Assembly (NCBI RefSeq): GCF_010727325.1
Contig: NZ_AP022565.1
Span: 1,860,001-1,924,000 of the forward strand
Direction of reading: 5' to 3'
Length of the DNA: 64,000 nt
Origin: Mycolicibacterium alvei
Lineage (GTDB): Bacteria > Actinomycetota > Actinomycetes > Mycobacteriales > Mycobacteriaceae
Made by a program: the position numbers and the translations under genes. This document shows, in pieces, positions 48,176 through 57,226 of the stretch; positions within the stretch are counted from its first letter, which is position 1, and each line of letters begins with the position of its first letter. Below the pieces are notes generated by a model that was not told where the DNA came from, did no database searches, and worked only from the letters and a program-made list of their open reading frames with translations.

Positions 48176-49635
48176 TGACCGCCGTCATCGAGCACCTGAT
48201 CGGTGGGCAGTGGGTGCCCGGCACCGGCGATGAGCTGCTCAGCGTGAACCCGGCGCAGCCGAGTCTGGTTGTGGCTCGGGGAAATGACGCACGTGTCTCC
48301 GATGTCGACACCGCGGTGCGTGCCGCCACGGCAGCGGCGGCACCTTGGGCCACCACCCCGATGCACCAGCGCGGAGCAGTCCTGCTGGGCGCTGCGGACA
48401 TCGTCGACCGCAATGCGCAGACGTGGGGGCTGGAGCTGGCCCGCGAAGAGGGCAAGACGAAAGCCGAAGGCATCGGCGAGGTTCGGCGGGCTGCGCAGAT
48501 CCTGCGCTATTACGGAAATGAAGGAGATCGGCAGTCGGGCGAGATCTTCTCCTCCCCCCGGGTCGGCGAACAGATCCTCATCACCCGCAAGCCGTTGGGT
48601 GTGGTCGCAGTGATCACGCCGTTCAACTTCCCCATCGCCATCCCGGCCTGGAAGATCGCACCCGCGTTGATCTACGGCAACACCGTGGTGTGGAAGCCCG
48701 CGAGTACCGTTCCGCTGCTGGCGATTCGACTCGCGCAGGCGCTGACCGAGGCCGGCCTGCCCGCCGGTGTGCTCAATCTGTTGATCGGCGGACCCGACAT
48801 CGGTAACGCCATCGTCGACCACCGCGGTATCGACGGCATCACGTTCACCGGTTCCACCGGGGTCGGGCGGTGCATCGCCGCGGCCGCGGCGGCGCGTGGA
48901 GTTCCCGCACAGGCCGAAATGGGCGGCAAGAACGCCGCCGTCGTCCTCGATGATGCCGATATCGATCTGGCCCTCGAACAGGTGATGCTCGGCGCATTCC
49001 GCTCGACCGGGCAGAAATGCACCGCCACGTCCCGTCTGATCGTCACCGAAGGGATCGCCGAGAAGTTCCTGGCCACGCTGGCCGAGCACGCGGCGGCACT
49101 GACCGTCGGAGACCCGACCGACGATGCGACCCAGATGGGCCCGGTCATCAACGGCACTGCACACCAGTCCATTTCGGCGGGGGTTCAGGCCGCGGCCAGG
49201 CAAGGCGCCACGGTGTTGACTGGTGGGCGCCCCTACGCCGACGGCCCGCTGGCCGAGGGCTACTTCATCGCTCCCACCATCATCGAACTCGAGGGTGCAC
49301 CGGCCGACGTGTGGACCGACGAATTGTTCGGACCGGTGCTCGCGGTCAAACGGGCCGCCGATGCCGACGCCGCGTTCGCACTCGCCAACGACAGTGAGTT
49401 CGGCCTCTCGGCGGCGGTTTTCACACAGGACCTGACCCGGGCGCTGCAGGCAGTCGAGCAGATCGACGTCGGAGTGCTGCACGTGAACTCCGAGTCTGCC
49501 GGCGCCGATCCGCACGTACCGTTCGGTGGCGCCAAGAAGAGCGGGCTCGGCCCCAAAGAGCAGGGTGGCGCGGCACGGGACTTCTTCACCCACTCCACCA
49601 CGGTGTACCTACGCGGCGGGCGACCGGGCGCATGA
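48175..49635 (+). CDS. aldehyde dehydrogenase (semialdehyde type)
   Basis: 486-residue NAD(P)-dependent aldehyde dehydrogenase. Catalytic residues are visible: Asn151 (PFNFPIAIPAWK), Glu248 (AQAEMGGKN) and Cys282 (STGQKCTATSR). TGSTGVGR binds the cofactor. The QKCTATSR version is common in alpha-ketoglutarate semialdehyde dehydrogenases. Between a GcdH-like and a CoA-transferase gene it most likely oxidises a dicarboxylate semialdehyde such as glutarate semialdehyde. Its ATG shares a base with the gcdH stop. Confidence 0.88.
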   Translation: MTAVIEHLIGGQWVPGTGDELLSVNPAQPSLVVARGNDARVSDVDTAVRAATAAAAPWATTPMHQRGAVLLGAADIVDRNAQTWGLELAREEGKTKAEGIGEVRRAAQILRYYGNEGDRQSGEIFSSPRVGEQILITRKPLGVVAVITPFNFPIAIPAWKIAPALIYGNTVVWKPASTVPLLAIRLAQALTEAGLPAGVLNLLIGGPDIGNAIVDHRGIDGITFTGSTGVGRCIAAAAAARGVPAQAEMGGKNAAVVLDDADIDLALEQVMLGAFRSTGQKCTATSRLIVTEGIAEKFLATLAEHAAALTVGDPTDDATQMGPVINGTAHQSISAGVQAAARQGATVLTGGRPYADGPLAEGYFIAPTIIELEGAPADVWTDELFGPVLAVKRAADADAAFALANDSEFGLSAAVFTQDLTRALQAVEQIDVGVLHVNSESAGADPHVPFGGAKKSGLGPKEQGGAARDFFTHSTTVYLRGGRPGA

Positions 49636-50819
49636 GCGAAGCTTGCGAGCGGATTCCGGGTACCGGCGCACTGGACGGTGTCGTCGTCGTCGATTTCAGC
49701 CGCGTGCTGGCCGGGCCGTACGCGACCATGATGCTCGGTGATTTCGGCGCGGAGGTCATCAAGATCGAACGCCCAGGTACCGGCGACGACACCCGGGCCT
49801 GGGGACCGCCCTACGATTCATCCGGAGTGGCAACATATTTCAACTCCGTCAACCGGAACAAGCGGTCACTGGTGCTGGACCTGACCGACCCGGACGACCG
49901 GGATCACGCCCGGTCCCTCGTGGCCGGTGCCGACATCGTGGTCGAGAACTTCCGGCCGGGCACCATGGAGAAACTGGGACTGGGCTACGAGGACCTGCGG
50001 GCAATCCGTCCCGATGTCATCTACTGCTCGATCACCGGGTTCGGCCACGACGGCGGCGCCGGATTGCCGGGCTATGACCTGTTGGTGCAGGCGGTCGGTG
50101 GGTTGATGAGCGTCACCGGCACCGAACCCGGCGATCCCACCAAGGCCGGCGTGGCCCTGGTCGACGTGCTGGCCGGACTGCACGCGCTGAGCGGAATCCT
50201 GGCGGCACTGGCGCATCGCGATCGCACCGGGGTGGGCCAGCGCGTCGACACCAACCTGTTCTCGGTGTTGTTGTCCTCCATGGTCAACCAGGCTTCCGGG
50301 TATCTGGGCGCCGGTGCAGTACCGCAGATGATGGGTAACCGCCATCCGAGTATCGCGCCGTATCAGACGTTCGACACCGCCGACCGGCCCATCGCGGTCG
50401 CGGTCGGCAACGACAAACAGTTCCGTGCCTTCGCCTCGGCCATCGGCGAACCTGAGCTGGCCGACAACCCCCGGTTCCGCACCAATCCGGAACGGGTCGC
50501 ACATCGGGATGAGTTGTGCGCCATCATCGAAACCGCGTTGAAGAACCACGGTGCCGACCACTGGTACGCGGCACTGACCGCCGCGAGTGTGCCGGCCGGG
50601 CCGATCAACGACCTGTCGGAGGCCTTCGCGTTCGCCCGCGAACTCGGGTTGGAAGCGACCGTTGCGGTGCCCGGAACGTCCACACCCCAAGTGGCCAACC
50701 CGATCACGTTGTCGGCGACACCGGTCACCTACCGCAGCGGCCCGCCTCGGCTCGATGCCGATTCGCTGGACGAGGGCGACCTCACCCCGAGCGGGACGCC
50801 AGTAGCTGCCAGGCCCTGA
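49632..50819 (+). CDS. class III CoA-transferase, SUGCT/GcdG-like
   Basis: 395 residues, CaiB/BaiF family. Typical N-terminal GALDGVVVVDFSRVLAGPYATMMLGDFGAEVIKIERPGTGDDTR and ENFRPGTMEKLGLG. In GQRVDTNLFSV the position of the catalytic Asp of formyl-CoA transferase is Ser by my alignment. Context suggests succinyl-CoA:glutarate CoA transfer. ATGA overlap with the aldehyde dehydrogenase; 3' end overlaps the converging PucR gene by 38 bp. Confidence 0.86.
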   Translation: MSEACERIPGTGALDGVVVVDFSRVLAGPYATMMLGDFGAEVIKIERPGTGDDTRAWGPPYDSSGVATYFNSVNRNKRSLVLDLTDPDDRDHARSLVAGADIVVENFRPGTMEKLGLGYEDLRAIRPDVIYCSITGFGHDGGAGLPGYDLLVQAVGGLMSVTGTEPGDPTKAGVALVDVLAGLHALSGILAALAHRDRTGVGQRVDTNLFSVLLSSMVNQASGYLGAGAVPQMMGNRHPSIAPYQTFDTADRPIAVAVGNDKQFRAFASAIGEPELADNPRFRTNPERVAHRDELCAIIETALKNHGADHWYAALTAASVPAGPINDLSEAFAFARELGLEATVAVPGTSTPQVANPITLSATPVTYRSGPPRLDADSLDEGDLTPSGTPVAARP

Positions 50820-52272
50820 GCGCCAGCCACAGCTGCGCCCGGGTGTCGGCCGATTCAAGGTCATCGCCCAACAGATGACAGATGCGGCGCATCCGGTTGC
50901 GCATGGTGTGGCGATGAACCGCCAGCTCGGCAGCCGCCGCCTCCATCTGGCCGTTGCGGCCGAGAAAGGCCGCCAGGGTGGGGATCAGCTCGTCACCCCC
51001 GCCCAGCGAGTCCAATGGTGCTGCCAATACCCGGAGTTCGGCGGTACTTCGCCCCTCGAGCAGCACCCCCATCGGGCTGAGTTCACCGAATTCGCCGAAC
51101 CGCCCGCCCCCGGAATGCGCCGCGATGCGGGCCTGTTCCAAGGCCGTGTGCAGATCGGCCAGCCCGGCGGGCCGGCTCATCCCACCACCGACCACGATTC
51201 CCGTCTGCTGTTCGAGCTCCGCGACGACACTGCGGATACGACGTCGGCTCCCGCCTGCCGGGACCACGAGCACGATCTCGTCACCCATCGGAGCCATCAG
51301 AAACGATGCCAGCACCCGGCCCAGTACATGCTCGGCGGCCAACACCGGCCCCGCACCGGTGAACGACGCCACCACGATGTCCCCGTCGGGTTCGAAACCG
51401 AAGTAGCGCAACACCGCACTGTCCACCGCACCGGCGCCCGAAATTATCTCGCGGGTCACCGCTGTCCTCAGCAGTTGCTCGGCATCGACCACCCGGGCCG
51501 GCTTCTCGATCGCGATCGAGATCAGCGACACGGCGTGCGCGACCAGGAACCGGTCGGCGTTGGACATCGGGTCGGCCGTGCGGACCGCAAGCCGACCGCG
51601 AACGGGTTGGGCGGCCCGCAGGGTCTGAATGGTGACATAGGCATCCCCGTCCGTGGTGACATAGGCGCCCTGCCTGCGCGTCGGAGGAACCTGCTCGCCC
51701 AGTACGGAGATCAGCCGCTCCTGGGCACCACCCGCGGCGGCCAACACGGTGTCGTCGGTGTCGACCACCACGACGGTCGCGGACAGACAGTCGGCCAGCG
51801 CATCGACCACCCCGGGGATGCCGCCCCGCAGCGTCGCCCGGGCCAGCACCTCCTGATCGTCCACGACACGCTGCACCGATCGCAGTTCGTCGGCCTTGAG
51901 TGCGTCGATCACCATGCGGGCGATCGCGATGAACGGCGTCGACGCGGGAACCTCAAGCACCGGGATCCCCAACTGATCGCCGGCGGCGCGCACCGCCTGC
52001 GGGATGTCGGCAATCGTGGTGCCGGTGTCGATGGCCAGCGCCGCGGTCCCGGCCGCGGCCAGCCGTGCCACGTAGGCGGCCTGTGCATCGGCGTCGGCCC
52101 CGATGTTGATGCCGGTGGTCATGACCAGTTCACCACCGGCCAGATACGGGGTCGGGTCGGTCAACTCGATCGCATGTGCCCAGGAGATCTCACGGTCCGC
52201 ACCGCGCGCTCCGGCCACCAGAACGAGGCCGAGGTGCTCCAGCTCGGTCAGATCCCGCACGGTGAGTGCCAC
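50782..52272 (-). CDS. PucR-family transcriptional regulator
   Basis: 496 residues. N-terminal purine-catabolism PucR sensing domain (VRDLTELEHLGLVLVAGARGADREISWAHAIELTDPTPYLAGGELVMTTG), central GGDEF-like/CdaR region, and C-terminal helix-turn-helix with AAAELAVHRHTMRNRMRRI. GTG 52272 is used; GTG 52260 is possible. It faces the glutarate-type operon, overlapping its end, and is the obvious local regulator candidate; no operator is proven. Confidence 0.88.
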   Translation of the reverse strand: MALTVRDLTELEHLGLVLVAGARGADREISWAHAIELTDPTPYLAGGELVMTTGINIGADADAQAAYVARLAAAGTAALAIDTGTTIADIPQAVRAAGDQLGIPVLEVPASTPFIAIARMVIDALKADELRSVQRVVDDQEVLARATLRGGIPGVVDALADCLSATVVVVDTDDTVLAAAGGAQERLISVLGEQVPPTRRQGAYVTTDGDAYVTIQTLRAAQPVRGRLAVRTADPMSNADRFLVAHAVSLISIAIEKPARVVDAEQLLRTAVTREIISGAGAVDSAVLRYFGFEPDGDIVVASFTGAGPVLAAEHVLGRVLASFLMAPMGDEIVLVVPAGGSRRRIRSVVAELEQQTGIVVGGGMSRPAGLADLHTALEQARIAAHSGGGRFGEFGELSPMGVLLEGRSTAELRVLAAPLDSLGGGDELIPTLAAFLGRNGQMEAAAAELAVHRHTMRNRMRRICHLLGDDLESADTRAQLWLALRAWQLLASRSG

Positions 52273-52306
52273 AGGAGAAGTCTTACTCCTTTTCGGCAGT
52301 CACCGG

Positions 52307-53044
52307 TCAGCCGCGGCCGAAGTACGGCATCGACCGCGCCATCACCGTCAGCGACGGGACCGACACCTCCAGGGGTAGATCGACCAGGTGCGTGATCGCG
52401 CGAGCCACATGCTCGACGTCGAAAGTCGGCTCCGCTGCCAGACTTCCGTCGGCCTGCAGAGTCTGGTGACTGAATCCGGCGGTCATGTCGGTGGCGGCAT
52501 TGCCGATGTCGATCTGCGTGACACAGATATCGATGTCGCGCAGGTCCAACAACATTGACGCGGTCAGCCCACTCATCGCGTGTTTGGTGACGGTGTATGC
52601 CAGGCTTCTGGGCCGGGGCCGGTGCGCCGAGATCGATCCGTTGTTGATGATTCGCCCGCCCCTGGGCAGCTGGGCCGCCATGACTCGGGCTGCTTCCCTG
52701 GCGCAGAACACCGCGCCGTCGACATTCGTGCGCCACGTGGCGTGCCACTGCTCGTCGTCGATGTCGGCGACGGATGCCGACGGTCCGAACACCCCGGCAT
52801 TGTTGAACAACACATCCACCCGGCCGAACGTCGACACCGCGTTGGCGAACAGTGCCTGCACCGAGGCGGAATCCGTGACGTCGGTGGGTACGACGCGGGC
52901 ATTCGGGTTCTCGCCGCCGATCTCGGCCAATGGTCCGGCGCGACGGCCGGCCAGCACCACCCGGTGCCCGGCCTCCAGCAGAACCCGGGCCGTCGCACGG
53001 CCGATGCCGCTGCCCGCGCCCGTGATGACCACGACTTTGCGCAC
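52307..53044 (-). CDS. short-chain dehydrogenase/reductase
   Basis: 245-residue classical SDR. Cofactor motif TGAGSGIG, VLFNNAG, catalytic Ser in NGSIS and the YxxxK motif YTVTKHAMSG are present. An Arg in LAGRRAG after the second strand suggests NADP(H). GTG start at 53044; 34 bp separate its stop from the PucR start. Substrate unknown. Confidence 0.87.
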   Translation of the reverse strand: MRKVVVITGAGSGIGRATARVLLEAGHRVVLAGRRAGPLAEIGGENPNARVVPTDVTDSASVQALFANAVSTFGRVDVLFNNAGVFGPSASVADIDDEQWHATWRTNVDGAVFCAREAARVMAAQLPRGGRIINNGSISAHRPRPRSLAYTVTKHAMSGLTASMLLDLRDIDICVTQIDIGNAATDMTAGFSHQTLQADGSLAAEPTFDVEHVARAITHLVDLPLEVSVPSLTVMARSMPYFGRG

Positions 53045-53072
53045 GGATTCGATTGTGCCCGACCTCGCCTCG

Positions 53073-53104
53073 GCGTCCGTGCGTCCGTGCGTCAGTGCGT
53101 CGGC
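53073..53104. repeat. degenerating 8-bp tandem repeat across MFS stop codon
   Basis: GCGTCCGT twice, then GCGTCAGT and GCGTCGGC. The third copy contains the stop codon of the MFS gene (53092-53094). An 8-bp unit is not a multiple of three, so slippage would change the protein's last residues. Confidence 0.75.
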
Positions 53105-54531
53105 GTGCCGCCCGCCGGGTTCGGGTGTGCGGCGGTGAACAACGCCGTAACCACCGCAAGCACACTGATCACCGCCGCGGCCGTGAAGGCCGCATGCACC
53201 CCGGGAAGATCGGGCGCACCGCCCGATTGCGAGGCCTTGGTCATGACCGTCACGAAAAGTGCCGTGCCGGCCGCGCCTCCGACCTGTTGCAGAGTCGTGA
53301 GGATGGCGCTGCCATGTGAGTAGAGCCGGTCGGGCAGAACACTCAGGGCGTCGGTCATCAACGGGGTGAACATCATCGACAACGCCACCATCATGACCGT
53401 TTGGAGGACAACCAGTTCCCAGACCGGCGACGCCCCCGACAGCATGGTGAATCCCCACAGGGCCACGCACAACGCCACCGACCCTGGTACGACCAACCGT
53501 CGGGCGCCGTGACGGTCGTAGGCCCGACCGACCAGTGGACCTGCGATGCCCATCAGCAGCCCACCCGGCAGGCTCGTCAGACCGGCGACCAACGCACTCT
53601 TCCCCAGCACATCCTGCACATACAGCGGCACCATGATGATGGCACCGAACAGCGCCATGAAGCCGAGGACCACCAGGCCCAGCGACACCGAGAACCGCCG
53701 ATAGGTGAACGGCCGAAGGTCCAGGAACGCGCGGTCACGTCGTTGCAGCTGTATCTGCCGGGCGCCGAAGATCAACATCGCCACCGCGCCGATCGACATC
53801 GGCACCCACGCGGGGACGGCCGTTTGACCGTGGGCGGATTCACCCATCAGCGACAGTCCGAACACCAAGCCCGCGAACGCCATCGCCGACAGCGGTACCG
53901 AGATGGGGTCGATGGGCGTCGGCTTCTGCCGTTCCTCGTCGACCCCAAGCCAGAGGAGACCGGCGCCGAGGGCCACCAGGGCGATCGGCAGCACGATCCA
54001 GAACATCCAGCGCCAGTCGAGCGAGCCGAGGATGAAACCCGACAACGTCGGTCCGATCGCCGGCGCGACCGCGATGACGATCGAGATGGTCCCCATCATC
54101 TGCCCGCGCCGGTCGGCGGGGATCAACGTCATGACCGTCGTCATCAGCAGCGGCATCATGACCGCAGTGCCACACGCCTGCACGATCCGTCCGGCCATGA
54201 GTACCGCGAACCCCGGCGCGAGCGCGGCCACCAACGTGCCGGTGCAGAACAAGGTCATCGATGTCAGGTAGATGCCGCGGACCGGGAACCGCTGCAGCAG
54301 CGACCCGGACATCGGGATGACGACCGCCATGGTCAACAGGAACCCGCTGGTCAGCCATTGCGCAGTGTTCGCGGAAACATCCAGATCGACGATCAGCGCC
54401 GGTAGCGCGACGCTCATGATCGTCTCGTTGAGGATCATCACGAACGCCGAGCTGACCAGCAGCGCGATGATGACGTGAGCGCTCGACTGGGTGCGCAGCG
54501 GCGTCGCGGTGTCCTCCGCCCCGATGCTCAT
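53092..54531 (-). CDS. MFS transporter, DHA2 (EmrB/QacA) type
   Basis: 479 residues with about 14 helices. The DHA2 signatures ILNETIMSVALPALIVDLDVS (helix 1) and GRIVQACGTAVMMPLLMTTVMTLIPADRRGQMMGTISI (helices 4-5, motif C region AIGPTLSGFILGSLDWRWMFWI) are clear. Likely drug or metabolite/H+ antiport. ATG 54531 with GGGGAG upstream; the extra upstream residues of the open frame are not membrane-like. First gene of the MFS-SDR-PucR run (gaps 47 and 34 bp). Confidence 0.9.
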   Translation of the reverse strand: MSIGAEDTATPLRTQSSAHVIIALLVSSAFVMILNETIMSVALPALIVDLDVSANTAQWLTSGFLLTMAVVIPMSGSLLQRFPVRGIYLTSMTLFCTGTLVAALAPGFAVLMAGRIVQACGTAVMMPLLMTTVMTLIPADRRGQMMGTISIVIAVAPAIGPTLSGFILGSLDWRWMFWIVLPIALVALGAGLLWLGVDEERQKPTPIDPISVPLSAMAFAGLVFGLSLMGESAHGQTAVPAWVPMSIGAVAMLIFGARQIQLQRRDRAFLDLRPFTYRRFSVSLGLVVLGFMALFGAIIMVPLYVQDVLGKSALVAGLTSLPGGLLMGIAGPLVGRAYDRHGARRLVVPGSVALCVALWGFTMLSGASPVWELVVLQTVMMVALSMMFTPLMTDALSVLPDRLYSHGSAILTTLQQVGGAAGTALFVTVMTKASQSGGAPDLPGVHAAFTAAAVISVLAVVTALFTAAHPNPAGGTPTH

Positions 54532-54722
54532 GCACACTCCCCTTGTCGCCGCACTCCTCATGTGTGCGGCTACCCAGGGTAGGTGGGACACCTGTGGCCG
54601 TGAAACTCAATTTCCGCGCGCACACCCTGCCCAAGAGACGTACCGTCTGGCAAGATGCTCGACAGTCCACTGACAAGACGCTCTGTCTAGTGAGATTCTG
54701 ACGACGCGAGGAGCACGACGAG

Positions 54723-56546
54723 ATGCCACAGACGGCCGCCCCGGGACCGCAGCCGGCGGAGTACGACGAGGACTGGGTGCGCGCCAAGTACGCGCACGAG
54801 CGCGACAAGCGCCTGCGGGCCGACGCCGTCGACCAGTTCGTCGAGGTCACCGCGGACTTCTCGCACTACGCCGATGACCCGTGGGCGCAACCCCTGCACC
54901 GCGATCCGGTACGCGACCACGTGCAGGTCCTGATCATCGGGGCCGGGCTGGGCAGCCTGATCGCCGCGGCGCGACTGCAGGAGGCCGGCATCGACGACGT
55001 CCGGATCGTCGACACCGCCGGCGACTTCGGCGGCACCTGGTACTGGAACCGCTATCCAGGCGCCCAGTGCGACATCGAGTCCTACATCTACCTGCCGCTG
55101 CTCGAAGAGTTGGGCTACATGCCGACGGAGCGCTACGCGCACGGGCCGGAGATCCGCGAGCACCTGCAGGCCGTCGCCCGCCACTATGGGCTGTACCGAA
55201 ATGCCTTGTTGCAGACCACTGTTACCGGCATGCACTGGAACGGCGCCGCCGCGCACTGGCAGGTGACGACGAATCGCGGTGACCTGCTGACCGCGAACCT
55301 GGTCGCCGTCTCACCCGGATCGCTCACCCGGCCGAAACTGCCCGGAATTGCGGGCATCAACGAGTTCGGCGGGCACACCTTCCACACCAGCCGCTGGGAC
55401 TACGGCTACACCGGCGGTGACGAGACCGGCGGGCTGACCGGACTGCAGGACAAGCGGGTCGGCGTCATCGGCACCGGGGCGACCGGGCTGCAGTGCATCC
55501 CGCACCTCGGCCGGTGGGCGCAGAAACTGTATGTGTTCCAACGGACTCCGAGCACCGTCGCCGAACGGAACAACCGGCCGACCGACCCCACCTGGGCGGC
55601 CAGTCTGATGCCGGGTTGGCAGCGCGAACGGATGGAGAACTTCACCCGCGTCACCTGCGGGGTCGAGATGGACCTCGATCTCACCGACGACGGATGGACC
55701 CGCAACGCGCTCGCCCTGACCGAACCAGCGGTGATCCGCGAGACCGCGCGCCTGGGCCGGGAGATGACGGCCGAGGAAATCGGCGCCTTCCTGTATCGCG
55801 CCGACTTCGACGCGATGGAGCGCCTGCGGGCCCGGATCAGCCGGACCGTGCGTGACTCCGGGACCGCCGACGCGCTCAAGCCGTGGTTCAAGCTGAACTG
55901 CAAGCGCGCCGGCTACCACGACGACTACCTGGAGACCTTCAACCGGGACACCGTCGAACTCGTCGACACCGACGGCCGCGGAGTGGAGCGGTTCACCGAC
56001 ACCGCCGTCGTCGTCGACGGGGTCGAGTACGAGCTCGACGCGTTGGTGTTCGCAACCGGCTTCGAGGTCGGCACCGAGTTCACCCGTCGTCTCGGGTTCG
56101 AGATCGTCGGGCGGGACAACCAGCGCCTCAGCGACAAGTGGGCCAAGGGGATGCGCACCCTGCACGGTCTGCAGAGCCACGGCTTCCCCAACTGCTTCTT
56201 CCTCGGCTACACCCAGTCCGGGGTTTCGCCCAACTACACCCACACCGCCGAGGAACGGGCCCGCCATTTCACCTACCTGGTCAAGACCTGGGCCGAACGC
56301 GGCGCGGCGACCATCGAAGCCACCCAGGAGGCCGAGAACGAATGGCTGGCGGAGATGAACGAGTCCACCGTGAAGCCCAAGGCGTTCTACGCCGACTGCA
56401 CCCCGAGCTACCTGAGCTCAGAGGGTGATCGGGACAACCCACACAGCATGCTGGCCAACAACTTCGGCGGCAAGCCCGTCGACTTCTTCGACATGCTGCA
56501 CAAGTGGCGCTCCACCGGCCAACTGGAAGGGGTGAAGATCGGGTGA
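54723..56546 (+). CDS. Baeyer-Villiger monooxygenase (cyclic ketone/steroid type)
   Basis: 607-residue FAD/NADPH monooxygenase. GAGLGS (73-78), GGTWYWNRYPGAQCDIES, the fingerprint FGGHTFHTSRWD (215-226) and second dinucleotide motif GTGATG are present. An N-terminal extension of about 65 residues is typical of the larger, steroid/cyclopentadecanone-type enzymes. Inserts oxygen next to ketones to give esters or lactones. GAGGAG at 54709-54714 precedes the ATG. A TetR gene overlaps its stop (GTGA). Confidence 0.9.
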   Translation: MPQTAAPGPQPAEYDEDWVRAKYAHERDKRLRADAVDQFVEVTADFSHYADDPWAQPLHRDPVRDHVQVLIIGAGLGSLIAAARLQEAGIDDVRIVDTAGDFGGTWYWNRYPGAQCDIESYIYLPLLEELGYMPTERYAHGPEIREHLQAVARHYGLYRNALLQTTVTGMHWNGAAAHWQVTTNRGDLLTANLVAVSPGSLTRPKLPGIAGINEFGGHTFHTSRWDYGYTGGDETGGLTGLQDKRVGVIGTGATGLQCIPHLGRWAQKLYVFQRTPSTVAERNNRPTDPTWAASLMPGWQRERMENFTRVTCGVEMDLDLTDDGWTRNALALTEPAVIRETARLGREMTAEEIGAFLYRADFDAMERLRARISRTVRDSGTADALKPWFKLNCKRAGYHDDYLETFNRDTVELVDTDGRGVERFTDTAVVVDGVEYELDALVFATGFEVGTEFTRRLGFEIVGRDNQRLSDKWAKGMRTLHGLQSHGFPNCFFLGYTQSGVSPNYTHTAEERARHFTYLVKTWAERGAATIEATQEAENEWLAEMNESTVKPKAFYADCTPSYLSSEGDRDNPHSMLANNFGGKPVDFFDMLHKWRSTGQLEGVKIG

Positions 56547-57154
56547 CCGAAACCGCTGATGCCGCAGCCGCCGGTGCGGCACCGAAACTGACCATGCGGG
56601 ACCGGCACCGGCTGATGACCCGCGAACACCTGATGACCGCGGCCTTGGAGGCCTTCGCCGAACGTGGCTATGTCGCGGTGACCATCGACGACATCGTGCG
56701 GCGCGCCGGGGTCGGGCGGGCGACGTTCTACCTGCATTTCGACAGCAAGGCCGCGGTGCTGCGGGAGCTCCGCGACACCCGGATGACGGTGTGGACCGAA
56801 GAACACGCCCCACGCGGCGGCGAGTCGGGGCGCCCCTCGATCCGTGCCTTCTTCGAGAAGGTGGTCGATTTCTACACGTCCGCCCCGGAGCTCTACACAG
56901 CCTTGCATCAGGCGCGCGCCGCCGACCCTGAGTTCGCCGCCGCACACCGCGCGACGATGGAAGCCGACGTGAACGACTGGGTCGCCGGCAACGTCATGCC
57001 CGGTGCCGCCGAGGGACGGCTCCGGCTGGCCATCGCAATGATGTACGCGATGGTCGATTCCTTCATGCATGTGTGGCTCGTCGAGGGGTGGCCGTTGGAT
57101 CGCGAGGCCGCCATCGACGCGATGACCGACGCCCTGCACGCCACCATGCGCTGA
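56543..57154 (+). CDS. TetR-family regulator
   Basis: 203 residues. Helix-turn-helix region: LMTAALEAFAERGYVAVTIDDIVRRAGVGRATFYLHFDSKAAVL; C-terminal helices rich in Met and Ala with AMMYAMVDSFMHVWLVEG. GTG start inside the monooxygenase stop, so co-expressed with it. Likely controls the monooxygenase through the 54535-54722 gap, which holds AGAC-N5-GTCT at 54676-54688; that site is only suggestive. Confidence 0.88.
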   Translation: MTETADAAAAGAAPKLTMRDRHRLMTREHLMTAALEAFAERGYVAVTIDDIVRRAGVGRATFYLHFDSKAAVLRELRDTRMTVWTEEHAPRGGESGRPSIRAFFEKVVDFYTSAPELYTALHQARAADPEFAAAHRATMEADVNDWVAGNVMPGAAEGRLRLAIAMMYAMVDSFMHVWLVEGWPLDREAAIDAMTDALHATMR

Positions 57155-57226
57155 ATGAACTCCGGGGAACGGTTCTGCCGCTAAAGTGCGTGCCGATCAG
57201 GCACCGAAAAGGGTGGGGGTAGGGCA

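Noticed and set aside
54676..54688. AGAC-N5-GTCT as TetR operator for the Baeyer-Villiger gene
   Set aside because: Four-base arms are too short to stand alone; mentioned only as a hint.
57166..57192. GGAAC...GCGTG as an extracytoplasmic sigma promoter before the fatty acid carrier
   Set aside because: Spacing and -10 do not fit the consensus well enough.
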